Assembly (NCBI GenBank): GCA_965659685.1
Contig: CBFHXB010000007.1
Coordinates: forward strand, 35,682-99,681
DNA length: 64,000 bases
Direction: 5' to 3'
From: MGIIa-L3 sp11892u
Lineage (GTDB): Archaea; Thermoplasmatota; Poseidoniia; Poseidoniales; Poseidoniaceae
In this document: positions 1 through 6,711 of the stretch, piece after piece
How the letters are laid out: the number at the start of each line of letters is the position of its first letter
How positions within the stretch are numbered: the first letter of the stretch is position 1
Translations under genes and position numbers: made by a program
Notes under the pieces: model-generated
Database searches by the model: none
What the model was told of the DNA's origin: nothing
The model's input: only the letters and a program-made list of their open reading frames with translations

Positions 1-18
1 CGTGTAGACCTGCGTGGT

Positions 19-555
19 TCATTCGAAGCGCTCCAAGCCAAGCTGGAGCACACGGGCTCGGGGGAGCCCAATCTCCGGCAGGCCGGCGGCGGGTGCGTGC
101 TTCTTGAGCCCCTCGATGCGGGACACGTACACGCCATAGGACGCGATGTCGTCAGGCTTGAACGGCGTCGGGAGGTCCATCGCTTCCAATGCGGCACAGG
201 CTTCTGCGCTGTAGATCGGATACACCCGTGCAACGAAGTGCGCCCACCGGGAGATGCGGACGGCATCCACGCCATCGAGCGTCATCAGGTGCTCGAACAG
301 ACCGACGTCCGGATACCGTGCGCTGCGGAGGGCCATCTTGACTTCCATCGCAACGTCATCCGGCCACACGAAGGGTTGTGCGTCGGCCCATGCGTCTGCG
401 CGCTCAACGGTGCTCAGAATGTTGCTTTCTCGGGCACTGTAGAGGACTTCGCCGTACGCGTCGTCGTCTTCGATGTCCTCCACCAACAACGGGAGCTCGT
501 CGTACAGGCGTTCGCAACGCTTGGCGTTGATGCCGTACAGCTCGACCGGAATCAT
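19..555 (-). CDS. Hypothetical protein coupled to the BoxB-like gene
   Basis: Unrecognised 178-residue soluble, acidic protein; no signal peptide, membrane segment or known motif was seen. Two upstream in-frame ATGs exist: one at 642, inside the oxygenase gene, and one at 579 that overlaps the oxygenase stop as ATGA. I chose the ATG at 555 because an unusually strong Shine-Dalgarno stretch (AAGGAGGAA) lies about six bases before it. The gene lies 23 bases after the oxygenase stop on the same strand, so it is probably its last operon partner and may be an accessory or assembly protein of that enzyme. The function is inferred from position only. Confidence 0.7.
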   Translation of the reverse strand: MIPVELYGINAKRCERLYDELPLLVEDIEDDDAYGEVLYSARESNILSTVERADAWADAQPFVWPDDVAMEVKMALRSARYPDVGLFEHLMTLDGVDAVRISRWAHFVARVYPIYSAEACAALEAMDLPTPFKPDDIASYGVYVSRIEGLKKHAPAAGLPEIGLPRARVLQLGLERFE

Positions 556-578
556 CGTGATTCCTCCTTCGCCGAGCA

Positions 579-1739
579 TCAAGCGGAGGCGCCGATGCCG
601 GTCGCCCGCTGACGTGCGGAGAGCGGCTTTTCGGAGATCCATTCCTGGTCGAAGATGGCCGGAAGGGCCGCTTCGTCTTCAGGGGTGGGGAGCACGGCAC
701 GGAGGTAAGCCTCCCATGCCGCGTCATCGCCTTCGAACAACGTACCTTCGACGGTGTAACGTCCCTTGGCGAAGGCGCCGATGTCGCGGTTGAAGTTCTC
801 GTGAGGAACGTAGAGGTCGGCAGCGCCTTCGGGGAGGTAGCCACAAAGCGCCTTCACGGCGTCTGCAATCTCTTGGTGGTAGTGGCCACGTGCCTCTTCG
901 TTGAGATGGTCACGGTCGAGGGCCACGCCTTCTTCCTGCTTCTTGCGCTCGTCCCAGCGGCCCTTGATGCCCCAAACGTAGGCCCATTCAGCGGACGAGG
1001 ATTCGTCGACGCCGAACAAGTCGTGCGCCGTTGCGACCCACTTGTTGATGTAACGCTGAAGCATGTCGAGCGGCACGACTCCTGCAGTGATGATGCGTCG
1101 CAGGCCGTTGGATCCGGTGCCGAGGTGGAAGGACTCTTCCTTCAGCATTGGACCCATCGAGGCGGCCAAGGGCTTGAAGCCGGACGTGGAGAGCATGCCG
1201 AGTTGGAACTTGCCGTCACGGTCCACGAACATGGTGTAGCAAAAGAAGTCCAGCCAGTGCGGCATGGGGCGGTTGAAGGCCCCAAGGAGACGGTCGCCGT
1301 CCTGTGCGTTGCGCTCAAGGAGCTTCTGCGCCTCACGGCGTCCTTGCTGACCGAAGTAGGTCATCAGGAGGTAGGCCATCTGCCACCCGTGGCGCTGTTC
1401 TTCGGCCATGATTCGAGCCGCAGCGTAGCGGTCGTATTCCGTGGGGGCGCTTGCCAGGAGGTGGCGCTGCTGTTCCACGGACGCAAATTCGGTGTCGCCT
1501 TGAACGGTGATCATGGTGATCATGGCGTCGCGCATGTTCTGTTGAGGGACCTGCATGGCTCGCTCCCACTTGGGGCGTCCTGCCAAGTCACCGAATTCGA
1601 TGACGTCGCCCGCACGGTCCCAATCGAAGAGCACGTCGAGGTTGAAGTCGCCAAGCCATGCGCGCTCGAAGCCCACACGGTCTTGCCAATCTTCGAAGTT
1701 TGCGATCCAGTCGTCCCACGTTTCCGGCAGGTTGTCCAT
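579..1739 (-). CDS. boxB: BoxB-like diiron oxygenase (benzoyl-CoA 2,3-epoxidase family)
   Basis: 386 residues. BoxB is the diiron subunit that epoxidises benzoyl-CoA, using O2 and electrons from a flavoprotein reductase. Candidate iron ligands are visible: E84 in QGDTEFASVEQQRH, E114 and H117 in AEEQRH, and E202 and H205 in KEESFH. The remembered BoxB family shares QGDTE-ASVEQQRHL and DRDGKFQL-type blocks with this protein. It is shorter than typical BoxB (about 470 residues) and longer than PaaA (about 310). The acyl-CoA or aromatic substrate is therefore uncertain. Starts at ATG 1739, 68 bases after the regulator gene; two palindromic operator-like sites lie in that gap. Confidence 0.8.
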   Translation of the reverse strand: MDNLPETWDDWIANFEDWQDRVGFERAWLGDFNLDVLFDWDRAGDVIEFGDLAGRPKWERAMQVPQQNMRDAMITMITVQGDTEFASVEQQRHLLASAPTEYDRYAAARIMAEEQRHGWQMAYLLMTYFGQQGRREAQKLLERNAQDGDRLLGAFNRPMPHWLDFFCYTMFVDRDGKFQLGMLSTSGFKPLAASMGPMLKEESFHLGTGSNGLRRIITAGVVPLDMLQRYINKWVATAHDLFGVDESSSAEWAYVWGIKGRWDERKKQEEGVALDRDHLNEEARGHYHQEIADAVKALCGYLPEGAADLYVPHENFNRDIGAFAKGRYTVEGTLFEGDDAAWEAYLRAVLPTPEDEAALPAIFDQEWISEKPLSARQRATGIGASA

Positions 1740-1775
1740 GGTGTTTGGAGGGCGGGGTGACCTTTGGGGTCATGG

Positions 1776-1800
1776 CGAACATGTTCGTGTGGACATGTTC
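1776..1800. promoter_or_regulatory. Tandem palindromic operator upstream of the BoxB-like gene
   Basis: CGAACATGTTCG at 1776-1787 is a perfect 12-base palindrome. A related imperfect site, GGACATGTTC, follows at 1791-1800, with centres 14 bases apart. Both lie 37-61 bases upstream of the oxygenase start, in the gap after the regulator gene. The same core, GAACATGTTC, occurs in a longer palindrome before the regulator, so the Bat-type regulator is the obvious candidate binder. Binding is inferred. Confidence 0.6.
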
Positions 1801-1807
1801 GCTTGAC

Positions 1808-2431
1808 TCACCGCACTTTGCGGATGTCCTCGGCGTAGGTGCGCATCACTGCAGATTCCATCCGGTGCATCTGGGCCGAGAGGGTCGACTTGGCGACACC
1901 GAGCAAGCGGGCCATTTCCGTGATGCTCGTGCGGCGGGGGACGTCGTAGTAGCCCTCCCTCAAGGCAAGTTCGAACACCTGGCGTTGGCGGGGCGTCAGC
2001 AATTCCGTGCTGCTGCTTCGGGTCGAGAGCAAGCGATGCGGAAGCCCGTCTTCTCGAAAGCGTTGGATGAGGTTCCGTGCCTTGGTTTGGGTGCATTCGA
2101 TGGTCCATTCCACCCAACCGTCCCGCACCTCGAAGGGGGTGTTTGGAATCACCCCGACGTCGATCAGTGGGCGGAGAAAACCTCCGCCACCTGCGCTGAT
2201 GTCCACCGATGGATGACGCTGGTCGAGTTCACGAAGGGCCTCGATTTTCGGGTGGACGTCGATGGACGTGTAGAGGTCAGGCCCCCCAGAAATTCGAGCG
2301 GTGCCGCGCCCGCGGGCGAGGGGCATGTGCTTCTCGATGCGCAGCACTTCCGTGGGATTTGCACGCGTGACGTCGCCGGCCCAGTGGCCGTCTGGGAGGC
2401 GGACCTCGATGCGAAGGCGGTGCGTGCCCAT
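1808..2431 (-). CDS. Bat-type helix-turn-helix transcriptional regulator
   Basis: 207 residues. The C-terminal part (about residues 145-200) matches the HTH_10 or bacterio-opsin activator (Bat) domain: LTPRQRQVFELALREGYYDVP, followed by ITEMARLLGVAKSTLSAQMHR. The N-terminal part (about 1-140) is an uncharacterised sensor-like domain. I start at ATG 2431 rather than 2449 because the upper ATG lies inside an 18-base perfect palindrome that looks like its own operator. The next gene downstream is the BoxB-like oxygenase, also preceded by copies of the palindrome, so this is probably a local, self-regulating controller of that operon. The effector is unknown. Confidence 0.85.
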   Translation of the reverse strand: MGTHRLRIEVRLPDGHWAGDVTRANPTEVLRIEKHMPLARGRGTARISGGPDLYTSIDVHPKIEALRELDQRHPSVDISAGGGGFLRPLIDVGVIPNTPFEVRDGWVEWTIECTQTKARNLIQRFREDGLPHRLLSTRSSSTELLTPRQRQVFELALREGYYDVPRRTSITEMARLLGVAKSTLSAQMHRMESAVMRTYAEDIRKVR

Positions 2432-2439
2432 GCTTGCCA

Positions 2440-2457
2440 AACCGAACATGTTCGGTT
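2440..2457. promoter_or_regulatory. 18-base perfect palindrome before the regulator gene
   Basis: AACCGAACATGTTCGGTT is fully self-complementary. It lies 9-26 bases upstream of the chosen regulator start, right after a weak TATA-like CCTTAA on the minus strand. That is where a bound repressor would block initiation. It shares the GAACATGTTC core with the sites at 1776-1800, which suggests autoregulation. Confidence 0.65.
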
Positions 2458-2481
2458 AAGGCTGCCGTTGCACCCAGAGCC

Positions 2482-3822
2482 TCATCCGAGCAGGTCGGGG
2501 TGCTCCTCGATGTATCGAATGGTGATGTCGCGTGCGATGAAGTCCTCTTCGTCCATGATGCGGCGGTGCAACGGGATGAGGTGCTCGACACCGGTGATGA
2601 CCGTCTCGTCGAGGGCCGTTCGCATGCGACGGACGGCGTCCTCGCGGTCGTGGCCCCAGGTCAACAATTTGGCCAACAAGGAATCGAAGCAGCCCGGCAT
2701 CTCGTATCCCGGGTGGGCGTGGGTGTCGCATCGGATGCCAAACCCGGAGGGGAAATGGCAGTCCCAGAGCCTCCCAGGAGAGGGGATGAATTGCTTGGGG
2801 TCCTCCGCGTTGAGTCGGCATTGTATGGCGTGGCCGCGCCAAGTGATGTCCTCTTGGGCCAGCGGCAGGTCCTCTCCCTGAGCGACACGGATGCCGAGTT
2901 CAACGAGGTTGTAGCCGGTGATCAATTCCGTGACGGTGTGTTCCACCTGGACGCGAGGGTTGACCTCGAGGAAGTAGAAGTCACCGTTGGCGTCACGAAG
3001 GAATTCGAAGGTGGCCAGGCCCTTGTAGCCGACCGATTCGGCGCCGGCGCACACCAATGCGCCGATCTCAGCGCGTTTCTCGTCCGTCAGCCACGGTCCT
3101 TCCTCGACCAACTTTTGATGGCGGCGCTGGATGGAGCAGAAGCGCTCACCAAAGTGAATGGCGTTCGTTCCATCGGCCAAGACTTGGAATTCAACGTGCT
3201 GTGCACCTTGGATGTACTTCTCAACGAAGACGCGGTTGTCGCCAAAGGCCGACTTCGCCCGGCTTTGACAGAGACGGAGCGCGCCTTCGAATTCGTCGGC
3301 GGCGTTGACGATCTGCATGCCGATGCCTCCGCCGCCTGCGGCCGCTTTGATGATCACAGGATAGCCGATGTCCTCGGCGAGCTCGGCGGCCACGCTGGCT
3401 TCGCTGATGGGCTCGCTGCTTCCTTTGGCGGTGGGCAAACCCGCGGCTTCCATGGCCGCCCTTGCCTCAATTTTGTCGCCAAGGAGCGTGATGACTTCGG
3501 CGGCCGGTCCGATGAAGGTGATGCCCTCTTCCTCCAAACGGTGGACAAAGGCCGCGTTTTCCGCGAGGAAACCGTAGCCCGGGTGGACCGCGTCGCATTC
3601 GAGGTCTTTGGCGGCCTGAACGACGGCCTCGATGTCGAGGTAACTGTCGAGGGGGTTGCTTCGCACGATTTCCATCGCAATGTCGGCGAGGCGGACGGGG
3701 AGGGACAACCGGTCTTCCCGGCCGTGGATGATGGCGGCTTCGATGCCGAGGTCACGAAGGGTTCGGAGGATGCGCAGCGCAATCTCGCCGCGGTTTGCAA
3801 TCAGCACCCGCTTGAAGGCCAT
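2482..3822 (-). CDS. accC: Biotin carboxylase subunit (acyl-CoA carboxylase)
   Basis: 446 residues, the usual length of a stand-alone biotin carboxylase. It carboxylates biotin on a carrier protein using ATP and bicarbonate, the first half-reaction of acetyl- or propionyl-CoA carboxylase. Visible features: the N-terminal VLIANRGEIALR block, the ATP-grasp glycine loop AAAGGGGIGM, and EVNPRVQVEHTVTE. No biotin-carrier or carboxyltransferase domain is attached, and neither gene is in the window. The start is ATG 3822, giving the family-like MAFKRVLIANRGEIA; in-frame ATGs at 3828 and 3840 are possible. It runs toward the regulator and BoxB-like genes on the same strand, with a 50-base gap. Confidence 0.9.
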   Translation of the reverse strand: MAFKRVLIANRGEIALRILRTLRDLGIEAAIIHGREDRLSLPVRLADIAMEIVRSNPLDSYLDIEAVVQAAKDLECDAVHPGYGFLAENAAFVHRLEEEGITFIGPAAEVITLLGDKIEARAAMEAAGLPTAKGSSEPISEASVAAELAEDIGYPVIIKAAAGGGGIGMQIVNAADEFEGALRLCQSRAKSAFGDNRVFVEKYIQGAQHVEFQVLADGTNAIHFGERFCSIQRRHQKLVEEGPWLTDEKRAEIGALVCAGAESVGYKGLATFEFLRDANGDFYFLEVNPRVQVEHTVTELITGYNLVELGIRVAQGEDLPLAQEDITWRGHAIQCRLNAEDPKQFIPSPGRLWDCHFPSGFGIRCDTHAHPGYEMPGCFDSLLAKLLTWGHDREDAVRRMRTALDETVITGVEHLIPLHRRIMDEEDFIARDITIRYIEEHPDLLG

Positions 3823-3921
3823 GGCCATTGGGAGGAACATACCGTCTATGATGCCCTCGGTCCCCTCAGCGGTGAAACATCGGACCGAAAGAGCGATACG
3901 GCGCGACGCAGATGGTGGCTC

Positions 3922-4395
3922 ATGAGCGGGGACGGGCTGGAGCAAGGGCGTGCGAGGGCCGACCAACTCGCTGGACGAGATTTGAACAACGACGGTGTGG
4001 TGACCAACCTGATCCTTTGCGGAGACAGCAGGTTCTACGATTACGGGTGGCTGGAGGGCGAACTCGAAACCTGGATTGAGGAGTACAAATGTTGGCCTGA
4101 TGTCATCCTTTGCGGTGGAGCATCAGGCATCGACGCCTTGGCGGAACGCTGGGCCGCCAACAACAACATCCACTTCGCGGCCTTTGAGGAAGCATGGAGC
4201 GCTCCACGGCCCGGTGTGGAGGATTCTGGTCGTGCCGAGGCGGCGCCTGAGTTGGTGGACACCTTGCTCCAATACGCGACGCACGTGTTGGCCTGTCCAG
4301 GTCCGAAGTCCGTCTGGACCCACCGCATGGTGGACGCGGCCAAGGCCAAGGGCATCCATGTGATGGTCCGGCCTGTGCCGGGGGACGCTCAGTAA
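3922..4395 (+). CDS. SLOG-superfamily protein (DUF2493/YpsA-like)
   Basis: 157 residues. The pattern NLILCGDSRFYDY, then VILCGGASGIDALAERWAA, then HVLACPGP matches the DUF2493 / YAcAr branch of SLOG Rossmann folds, thought to bind nucleotide-derived ligands. The GGASGID loop is the probable ligand-binding loop. It is encoded alone on the plus strand between two minus-strand genes, and its stop overlaps the end of the convergent reductase by 7 bases. The start at ATG 3922 is the only sensible one after the divergent gene. No partner enzyme is adjacent, so the role is unknown. Confidence 0.75.
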   Translation: MSGDGLEQGRARADQLAGRDLNNDGVVTNLILCGDSRFYDYGWLEGELETWIEEYKCWPDVILCGGASGIDALAERWAANNNIHFAAFEEAWSAPRPGVEDSGRAEAAPELVDTLLQYATHVLACPGPKSVWTHRMVDAAKAKGIHVMVRPVPGDAQ

Positions 4396-5615
4396 ACGTC
4401 CCGAAGGTAGCGCTTCTCTTCCTTCATCATCGTCTTCTCGATGAAGTGGGTGGCGTCGGCTTCCGACATGCCGCCGTGTTCCATGGCGATCTCGATGAGG
4501 GCTCGGTGGACGTCTTTCGCCATGCGTGACTTGTCGCCACAGATGTAGAAGTACGCGCCTTGGTCAAACCATTCCCAGACTTCGGCGCCGTGTTCCTTGA
4601 GCCGATGTTGGACGTAGATCTTCTCCTCTTGGTCGCGGGACCATGCCGTCGTGAACTTGTAGAGGTCGCCGCTGTCCATCCAGTCCTCAATTTGCTCCTT
4701 GTAGTAGTACTCGGTGTGCTGAGACTGGTCGCCAAAGAAGAGCCAATTCCGGCCCTTGGATTTGTCGTGAACACGCTGTTCCATGAACGCACGGAAGGGT
4801 GCAATGCCCGTTCCGGGTCCGACCATGATGATGTCCACGTCTCCGTCGTCGGGGAGCACGAAACTCTTGGTTGGAGACATGAAGACGTTGATCGGCGCTC
4901 CGCTGGTGTCGATCTCGTCGGCCATGTACAAGGTGCAGAGGCCACCGCGCTTGCGGCCGTGGTATTCGAAGCGAACGATGCCCACGGTCAATTCGACCAA
5001 ACCCGGGTGGGCGTCGGGGGAAGAGGAGATGCTGTAGAGGCGAGGCTTGACCTTGCCCGCGAGCGCCAAGAACTCCTCAGGGGTATATTTGAGGTCGAAT
5101 TCACGCATGATGTCCACGTAGTCGCGGGTCCACAGGTAGTCTGCCACCGAATCGGAGGAGGCGTTGATGATCTCCACTCGCGTCCGCGGGTCTTCTCGAG
5201 GTTTGCTGGCTGCGAGTTCGCCGGGTTCGGCGCCGCTGCGCTCGCGTTGCACGAAGGACAGGCTGACGCGAAGCCCACTGGGCTTGACGCGTTCCATCAA
5301 GTCGGCGACGAAGTTGGAGCTGGCCATGTGGATTTCGTAGTCCCTCTTCAGGGCGTCACGAAGGGTGCGTTCTCCGGCGTGGGTGGTGACGGGATGTTCG
5401 GGGTCCCATCCTTGGAGGGCGATCATCTCGTCAACGATGTATGGAGGGTTTTCCGCAATCACGCCAAGGGCGTCACCGACCTTGTAGGTCATGCCAGAAT
5501 CGCCGAGATCGAAGGCGATGTGACGGGTTTCCTTGCGGGACCCTTCGCCGTTCAGGATGTAGTTGTCCACAATTTTGGACGGATAGGGGTTCTTCAGCGA
5601 CCAGTTTTCGCTCAT
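4389..5615 (-). CDS. CysJ-type FAD/NADPH oxidoreductase without FMN domain
   Basis: 408 residues. It has the FAD-binding, connecting and NADP-binding domains of the sulfite reductase flavoprotein / cytochrome P450 reductase family. RLYSISSSPDAHPG binds FAD, GGLCTLYMAD is the second FAD region, and VGPGTGIAPFRAF contacts NADPH. The C-terminus KRYLRDVY is the CysJ-type ending. No N-terminal flavodoxin or ferredoxin domain is present, so it needs a separate acceptor. The start at ATG 5615 begins MSENWSLKNPYPSKI; the upstream in-frame extension is low-complexity and overlaps the next promoter. It may pass electrons to the BoxB-like oxygenase, as BoxA does for BoxB. That is inferred from proximity. 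Confidence 0.85.
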   Translation of the reverse strand: MSENWSLKNPYPSKIVDNYILNGEGSRKETRHIAFDLGDSGMTYKVGDALGVIAENPPYIVDEMIALQGWDPEHPVTTHAGERTLRDALKRDYEIHMASSNFVADLMERVKPSGLRVSLSFVQRERSGAEPGELAASKPREDPRTRVEIINASSDSVADYLWTRDYVDIMREFDLKYTPEEFLALAGKVKPRLYSISSSPDAHPGLVELTVGIVRFEYHGRKRGGLCTLYMADEIDTSGAPINVFMSPTKSFVLPDDGDVDIIMVGPGTGIAPFRAFMEQRVHDKSKGRNWLFFGDQSQHTEYYYKEQIEDWMDSGDLYKFTTAWSRDQEEKIYVQHRLKEHGAEVWEWFDQGAYFYICGDKSRMAKDVHRALIEIAMEHGGMSEADATHFIEKTMMKEEKRYLRDVY

Positions 5616-5623
5616 CTGCCTCA

Positions 5624-5639
5624 CCGACGCAAGCGTCGG
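5624..5639. promoter_or_regulatory. Inverted repeat upstream of the reductase gene
   Basis: CCGACGC-AA-GCGTCGG is a perfect 7-base inverted repeat with a 2-base spacer, 9 bases before the reductase ATG. It could be an operator or a short hairpin in the leader. Its sequence differs from the GAACATGTTC sites, so a different regulator would be implied. Confidence 0.4.
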
Positions 5640-5731
5640 GTGGGCCTCGGAAAGGGTCCTTATCATCCTTGTCAAACGCCGGTCACGCCCTCGCCGATGG
5701 GTCCATGTGGGCCTCACGTTGTGGAGCGGCC

Positions 5732-6520
5732 ATGGCTCCCCGCGTGGACCTTCTCGGGACGGGGAACGCTTTCCTTCCACGCGGGCGGCTTCACTCGATG
5801 GCCCTGCTCGACGGTCAGCATCTCATCGATGCCTCGCCGACGGCCCTGGTGGCCCTTCGGCGTGCTGGCCGTTCACCGGCCGATTTACGCACCGTCCTGA
5901 TCACCCATCTGCACGGAGATCACGTGTTCGGATTGCCCTTTTTGCTGCTCGAGCGGAAGTACATCTCGGACCGGGAGGGCGCCAAGCCTCTCCGGCTCGT
6001 CTGTGCACCTGGAGCCATCGAGCGCGTACGCCACCTCTGTGACCTGGCCTATCCCGGAAGCCTCGAGGGCGTGCTCGACGAGGTGGAGGTCGTTGAATCC
6101 ACAAGCGGGACGCTCGAAGGCGGCTGGTCATGGTCACGATTCGAGGTTCATCACGACGATGCTGTGGATCCACACGGCTACCGCTTTACCCACGAGAACG
6201 GAGCCTCATGGCTCCACAGCGGAGACAGTGGACCGTGCCCGACCCTCGAGGAAGCCGTTGAGCGGGTCGAATTGGCCGTGGTCGAGATGGGCGTCCCCGA
6301 TTGGGTGGACACCGACCATCATCACACGCCAAAGGACATCGTCGCTTTGGGCAACCGGCACCCCTCGGTTCAATTTGTCATCACCCACACCTTTGCGGAC
6401 GACGAGGGGCCGGGGCCAGACATCGTCAAGGCGCCGTTGCCGGAGATGCCAGAAAATGTGCATCTGGCCAAAGACGGAGAGGCGTGGACTTGGGGCGGAC
6501 ATGCTTGGCTCGCAATGTGA
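5732..6520 (+). CDS. MBL-fold hydrolase, RNase Z-like
   Basis: 262 residues. A metallo-beta-lactamase fold with the zinc motif HLHGDH (H59, H61, D63, H64) within THLHGDHVFGLPFLLLER, and a second metal region LHSGDSGPCPTLEEA. Both resemble tRNA 3' processing endonuclease (RNase Z) and its relatives. The C-terminal HTFADDEGPGPD supplies another His. Full RNase Z proteins are about 300 residues and carry an exosite flap, which is not evident, so a broader MBL role is possible. ATG 5732 gives MAPRVDLLGTGNAF, the usual beta-strand start; an ATG at 5705 would add nine residues. Confidence 0.7.
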   Translation: MAPRVDLLGTGNAFLPRGRLHSMALLDGQHLIDASPTALVALRRAGRSPADLRTVLITHLHGDHVFGLPFLLLERKYISDREGAKPLRLVCAPGAIERVRHLCDLAYPGSLEGVLDEVEVVESTSGTLEGGWSWSRFEVHHDDAVDPHGYRFTHENGASWLHSGDSGPCPTLEEAVERVELAVVEMGVPDWVDTDHHHTPKDIVALGNRHPSVQFVITHTFADDEGPGPDIVKAPLPEMPENVHLAKDGEAWTWGGHAWLAM

Positions 6521-6711
6521 AAGATTCTGCTCAGAACCTCGGCGAACGGCCGACCTCAATTGGGGGCATATAAACCCCAAAATGGTCAGGTGAAAACAGT
6601 TTCATTTTCACCTCGGTGGGCAGGCTTATCAGGGGGACTCGGACTCAGGCGAGTCATGCTGTGCGTGTTCCCCGCCAATCCTCGGGAACATGTTCTGGAG
6701 GGGTGCTTCCA
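6521..6711 (+). promoter_or_regulatory. Structured upstream region of orc1 (promoter, possible origin elements)
   Basis: This 191-base gap holds two inverted repeats. TTGGGG and CCCCAA (6560-6565 and 6575-6580) bracket a TATA-like GCATATAAA. GGTGAAAA and TTTTCACC (6589-6596 and 6605-6612) flank 8 bases. A third palindrome, GAACATGTTC (6686-6695), lies 17 bases before the orc1 ATG and repeats the core seen near the Bat-type regulator. Archaeal origins often lie beside orc1/cdc6, but no clear canonical ORB was seen here. Confidence 0.4.

Noticed and set aside
1776..1787. LexA/SOS box interpretation of CGAACATGTTCG
   Set aside because: The bacterial SOS box has four bases between GAAC and GTTC; here there are two. 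No LexA-like gene is present.
2434..3921. Long plus-strand frame in phase with the SLOG gene
   Set aside because: It is antisense to the regulator start and the biotin carboxylase. Only the part from 3922 has protein-family features.
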